Of a stretch of 14,868 bases of DNA, positions 12,270 to 14,868 are shown one piece after another. Under the pieces are notes generated by a model. It was not told the DNA's origin. It searched no databases and saw nothing but the letters and a program-made list of their open reading frames with translations. The DNA lies in contig CAZRDR010000051.1 of NCBI GenBank assembly GCA_964598995.1, positions 1 through 14,868 on the forward strand. The letters are read 5' to 3'. Position 1 is the stretch's first letter; each line of letters starts with the position of its first letter. This stretch comes from JACROF01 sp964598995 (lineage in GTDB: Bacteria; Patescibacteriota; Microgenomatia; Levybacterales; UBA12049). The position numbers and the translations under genes were made by a program.

Positions 12270-12931
12270 GCTATGCGTACGAGCTCAGGATCTCGCTTCG
12301 GGAATATCTTCACGAACAAATAACCTGCAAGAAATCCGCCAATATGGGCAAAGTAAGCGACATTCTGTTCGGAAGTAATAGCAAAGATGCCGATGCCTGA
12401 GATTACTTGCAGCACGATCCAGTATCCCAGCATGAATTTTGCACTAATATTAACCATCGTTATAAAAGGCGGGATCATGAGTAAAGAACGAACTTTATGA
12501 TGCGGGAAGAGATAAAAATACCCTCCGAGTGCTCCAGCGACTGCACCCGACGCACCAAGCATCGGAATAGTCGAATGAGGATCGATCGCATACTGGAGAG
12601 CATTACCTGCAATACCTGCTCCGAGATAGAGAATAGGATAGGTTAAAAAAGGTAAATCACCTTCGACATTGTCACCAAATACCCATAAGAAAAGCATGTT
12701 CGAGGCGATATGCAGAAAGCCTCCATGTAAAAACATCGCAGTAATAAAAGGAATAAGCGTAGAAGGTATTGCTGGATTTACATGTGCTGGGATAAGCGCA
12801 TAGGTATTGATGAACGCCTCAGGATCAGGTGACGTTAACTGGAGGAAAAAGACAAATATATTAATTCCGATGAAAAGTAAGTTGAAAAATGGAAATCTCC
12901 GGGATTTCTCTGAGTCAGAAATTGGAATCAT
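12266..12931 (-). CDS. rhomboid family intramembrane serine protease
   Basis: A 221-residue membrane protease that cleaves transmembrane substrates. The catalytic serine S128 is in GASGAVAG (126-133), and its histidine partner H196 is in AHIGGFLAG. The oxyanion-side residues H69, H74 and N78 are present (FLHGGFLHIASNMLFLW). Six hydrophobic helices are predicted, with the L1 loop between helices 1 and 2 (LTSPDPEAFINTY). Its length is normal for bacterial rhomboids. The sequence suggests an active enzyme; its substrates cannot be told. It follows the M32 peptidase on the same strand with a 57-base gap that holds its own extended -10 (TGC-TATTAT at 12967-12959), and converges with the PsiE-like gene. 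Confidence 0.93.
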   Translation of the reverse strand: MIPISDSEKSRRFPFFNLLFIGINIFVFFLQLTSPDPEAFINTYALIPAHVNPAIPSTLIPFITAMFLHGGFLHIASNMLFLWVFGDNVEGDLPFLTYPILYLGAGIAGNALQYAIDPHSTIPMLGASGAVAGALGGYFYLFPHHKVRSLLMIPPFITMVNISAKFMLGYWIVLQVISGIGIFAITSEQNVAYFAHIGGFLAGYLFVKIFPKRDPELVRIA

Positions 12932-12958
12932 AGTGTACTACTCTACAAAAGCTGAGTA

Positions 12959-12967
12959 ATAATAGCA
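12959..12967 (-). promoter_or_regulatory. extended -10 promoter upstream of the rhomboid gene
   Basis: Minus strand TGC-TATTAT (12967-12959), 27 bases before ATG 12931, in the gap after the M32 stop. Poor -35. Rhomboid could instead be read through from the peptidase gene. Confidence 0.4.
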
Positions 12968-12988
12968 TAAGAAGGGAGTGAGAAAAAG

Positions 12989-14509
12989 CTAACTCTTTTG
13001 AGAAGGGTAAAGTGATGAATATTTATTTTTCAGATATTCGATAAAATAAGTAGGATTCAGTTCTTCACCGGTAGCATTTTTGATAAGATCATTCGGGAAG
13101 TAAAGACTACCAAAGCGATGGACATTCTGATCTAACCAGCCTTTAATTGTCAGTAAATTACCACGCTCTAATTCTGTCTCAAAGTTAATTTCTTTTTTCA
13201 TTGCGTTGAGTAGTTGAGCACCATAAAGGTTGCCGAGTGCGTATGATGGGAAATACCCGATAGCACCATATGACCAATGCACATCCTGGAGGATACCTTC
13301 ACTATCCTTGTCAGGAGCTATGCCAAAATATTCTTTCGATTTCTCCCGCCAGACTTCAGGAGCATCCTTCAGATCGATTTTACCATTAAGTAGCTCATTT
13401 TCCATTTCGAACCGAAGAATGATGTGGAGACTATACGTGATCTCATCTGCCTCGATGCGGACAAACGATGGCTTAACGAGATTGATCAAACGAGCCAACT
13501 GAATTTCGTTAGTGTTGGAGAGCTGATCAGGGAAGAAACTCTGAAAGAGGGGAGTCATGTATGTTAGAAAAGCAGGATTTCGCCCGACCATATTTTCCCA
13601 GAACCTGGATAATGCTTCGTGGATACCATAGGACACTCCTCCTTCGAGTGGAGTAGCCGAGTAATCAGGATTAATACCTAACTCATAAAGTGCGTGACCT
13701 GTCTCATGCATGGTAGAGGTGTATGACGTTCGAAAATCATTATCGTGATACATCGTCGTCACGCGGACATCATAGCGATCAAGCCCAGTCGTGAATGGGT
13801 GAGGAGAGACATCAAGTCTACCAGCTTGAAAGTCAAAACCCATTTTACGCATAACTGACTTGATCAGAAGCGTCTGCTGTGTGCGTGAGTAATCGATATT
13901 TGCAAAAAAAGGAGATTCTGATAGATACTCTTTACTCTTCTGTACTTGTTTGACAAGTTTAATAAGATCAGGCTTAATCGCATCGAAAGCTTTTTTAGCT
14001 TTAGCCGCAGTGAGCTCAGGTTCGAACATGTTTAGGAGAGCATCATAAGGATTTTTATCATACTTCAGATGTGATGCGATAATCTGGTCCAGACGGAAGA
14101 GCTCTTTAAGTGATGGTAAAAAGATGCTGTAGTTGTTTTTATCTTTCGCTTCTTTCCAGGCCATAAATCCTTTACTCGCTACTTCTTCTTTTTCGATGAT
14201 CAGCTCACGTGGAACGTTAAAATAATATTTTCCAGCGAAATTAACATTGCGAATAATGGCTTTTTCTTCATCTGATAACTTTCCAGTCAAACTATTTGCC
14301 TTCTCGACATTTTTTCGGAAGTTTTCATTAAGCCATAATTTCGTTGTGAGATCGGTAAGATAGGCAGACTGCTGAGCTCTTCCTTCTGAAGCTTTTGGAG
14401 GGAGATTTACATTAAGATCCCAATCAAGCGTGGCTTTAATTCTGCCCAAAAGTGAAATTTCGCGGTAATGACGAACTAGTTCTTTAACTGTTGGATTAGT
14501 GATCTTCAC
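12989..14509 (-). CDS. M32 family metallocarboxypeptidase (Taq carboxypeptidase type)
   Basis: A zinc carboxypeptidase of 506 residues, the usual family size, that removes C-terminal amino acids from peptides in the cytosol. With the start at GTG 14509, the zinc motif H268-E-T-G-H272 lies in TMHETGHALYELG, and E298 (GIHEALSRFWENMVGR) is the third ligand. Other M32 landmarks are present: HPFTTGLDRYDVRVTT, RIEADEITYSLHIILRFE, and a stretch ending SYGAIGYFPSYALGN. A longer frame starts at GTG 14575 and would add 22 residues (528 total). I prefer 14509 because TTGCAC-N17-TATAAC (14517-14545) ends 7 bases before it, implying a leaderless message, and because the family core begins soon after. It lies upstream of rhomboid and divergent from the terminal genes. 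Confidence 0.9.
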   Translation of the reverse strand: MKITNPTVKELVRHYREISLLGRIKATLDWDLNVNLPPKASEGRAQQSAYLTDLTTKLWLNENFRKNVEKANSLTGKLSDEEKAIIRNVNFAGKYYFNVPRELIIEKEEVASKGFMAWKEAKDKNNYSIFLPSLKELFRLDQIIASHLKYDKNPYDALLNMFEPELTAAKAKKAFDAIKPDLIKLVKQVQKSKEYLSESPFFANIDYSRTQQTLLIKSVMRKMGFDFQAGRLDVSPHPFTTGLDRYDVRVTTMYHDNDFRTSYTSTMHETGHALYELGINPDYSATPLEGGVSYGIHEALSRFWENMVGRNPAFLTYMTPLFQSFFPDQLSNTNEIQLARLINLVKPSFVRIEADEITYSLHIILRFEMENELLNGKIDLKDAPEVWREKSKEYFGIAPDKDSEGILQDVHWSYGAIGYFPSYALGNLYGAQLLNAMKKEINFETELERGNLLTIKGWLDQNVHRFGSLYFPNDLIKNATGEELNPTYFIEYLKNKYSSLYPSQKS

Positions 14510-14516
14510 ACCAGAT

Positions 14517-14545
14517 GTTATACACTGAGGCAAAAATTTGTGCAA
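14517..14545 (-). promoter_or_regulatory. sigma70-type promoter of the M32 gene
   Basis: Minus strand TTGCAC (14540-14545), a 17-base spacer and TATAAC (14517-14522), 7 bases before GTG 14509. It decides the start codon, since the GTG at 14575 lies upstream of the promoter. Confidence 0.6.
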
Positions 14546-14565
14546 GAGAGGAAGATTACAATTAA

Positions 14566-14700
14566 GTACGCTCACTGTCCCTCAGGTGGAACACCTTCTT
14601 TGATAATCTTCTCGATGTTTACCAGAAACTAAAAGGACACGGCTTTATGTATTATAACGGAAAAGTACAAATTCTAGACAGTGAGGAGGTGTCAGAATGA
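14566..14700 (+). other. short open frame without a usual start, ATGA-coupled to the next gene
   Basis: The frame is open from just after a stop at 14563-14565 to TGA 14698-14700 and reads like protein: an aromatic/helical part (LRWNTFFDNLLDVYQKLKGH) then GFMYYNGKVQILDSEEVSE, ending exactly in an ATGA overlap with the next gene, a typical sign of translational coupling. Its only conventional start, ATG 14647, would leave 17 residues; CTG 14575 would leave about 41. It may be a short peptide gene with a rare start, or the 3' remnant of a longer gene cut by rearrangement at about 14565. Neither can be decided here. No family was recognised. Confidence 0.4.
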
Positions 14701-14868
14701 TATTCTCATTGTTTAAACGAAATAACTCAACTGAACTAGTATCTTCCAGATTATGTAATGAAAAGGATTTCTATACACATTTCTTGAAAGATTTAGCAAA
14801 TTGTAAAGAAGAAGTCATTATCGAAAGCCCATATATTACTTCAAGTAGGATGGCTTATCTTATACCAA
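14697..14868 (+). CDS. probable phospholipase-D-like domain protein, 3' end outside window
   Basis: Only the first 57 codons are in the window. A GAGGAGG ribosome site (14683-14689) precedes ATG 14697 at a good distance, and the ATG overlaps the stop of the preceding frame. The visible residues include SSRLCNEKDFYTHFLKDLAN and then KEEVIIESPYIT. A helix leading into V-I-I-x-S-P-Y-I is the typical opening of a phospholipase-D-like domain, where the catalytic HxKx4D motif would come further on. Such proteins are nucleases, lipases or parts of defence-type helicase modules. The HKD motif is not in view, so function is uncertain. Confidence 0.5.
   Translation, partial: MIFSLFKRNNSTELVSSRLCNEKDFYTHFLKDLANCKEEVIIESPYITSSRMAYLIP

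Noticed and set aside
1..14868. UGA recoding, as in some Candidate Phyla Radiation lineages
   Set aside because: All main genes are full length in the standard code, and UGA occurs at a proper gene end (4497-4499).
1..14868. CRISPR array, insertion sequence or prophage
   Set aside because: No regularly spaced repeats, terminal inverted repeats, transposase, integrase or phage structural genes were seen.

Overview
The window looks like chromosome from a small-genome bacterium, most likely a member of the Candidate Phyla Radiation/Patescibacteria (a Microgenomates-like lineage would fit). This is inference. It rests on an AT-rich, densely packed genome, a DUF2079 membrane protein, several short orphan membrane proteins, a mostly cytosolic gene set of stress and repair functions, and many genes whose -10 element lies only 6-13 bases before the start codon with no Shine-Dalgarno site. 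The standard genetic code is used; UGA appears only as a stop. I see no IS element, prophage, CRISPR array, rRNA or replication origin.

Layout: (1) 1-2618, plus strand: the end of a DUF2079 polytopic membrane protein, an ATP-cone/PD-(D/E)xK nuclease fusion, and a small orphan membrane protein. (2) 2683-3244, plus strand: two very small membrane proteins with strong Shine-Dalgarno sites (the second is GlsB/YeaQ-like), closed by a hairpin terminator. (3) 3251-5403, minus strand: an SOS operon, lexA, then a DUF6504-like small protein, then a Y-family polymerase, driven by a sigma70-type promoter carrying two LexA-type operators. (4) 5444-7162, plus strand: a large HD-domain protein with disordered tails, divergent from lexA. 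(5) 7159-8061, minus strand: a stress-type short-chain dehydrogenase. (6) 8277-10275, plus strand: a two-PAS cytosolic histidine kinase and a single-domain response regulator. (7) 10296-11750, minus strand: a DUF1905/YdeI-like protein, a membrane-anchored PsbP-like protein and tRNA-His(GTG). (8) 11786-12269, plus strand: a PsiE-like membrane protein. (9) 12266-14545, minus strand: a rhomboid protease and an M32 metallocarboxypeptidase. (10) 14566-14868, plus strand: a short reading frame with no usual start codon, joined by an ATGA overlap to the beginning of a probable phospholipase-D-like protein cut by the window end.

The coherent theme is stress response and DNA damage: an autoregulated LexA regulon with an error-prone polymerase, a nuclease with a nucleotide-sensing domain, a two-component sensor, small stress-type membrane proteins and envelope proteases. 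The most unusual items are the ATP-cone nuclease, the DUF6504-like partner between lexA and dinB, the HD protein with an Arg/Asn/Gly-rich tail, and the widespread leaderless or near-leaderless promoter design, which also fixes several start codons.
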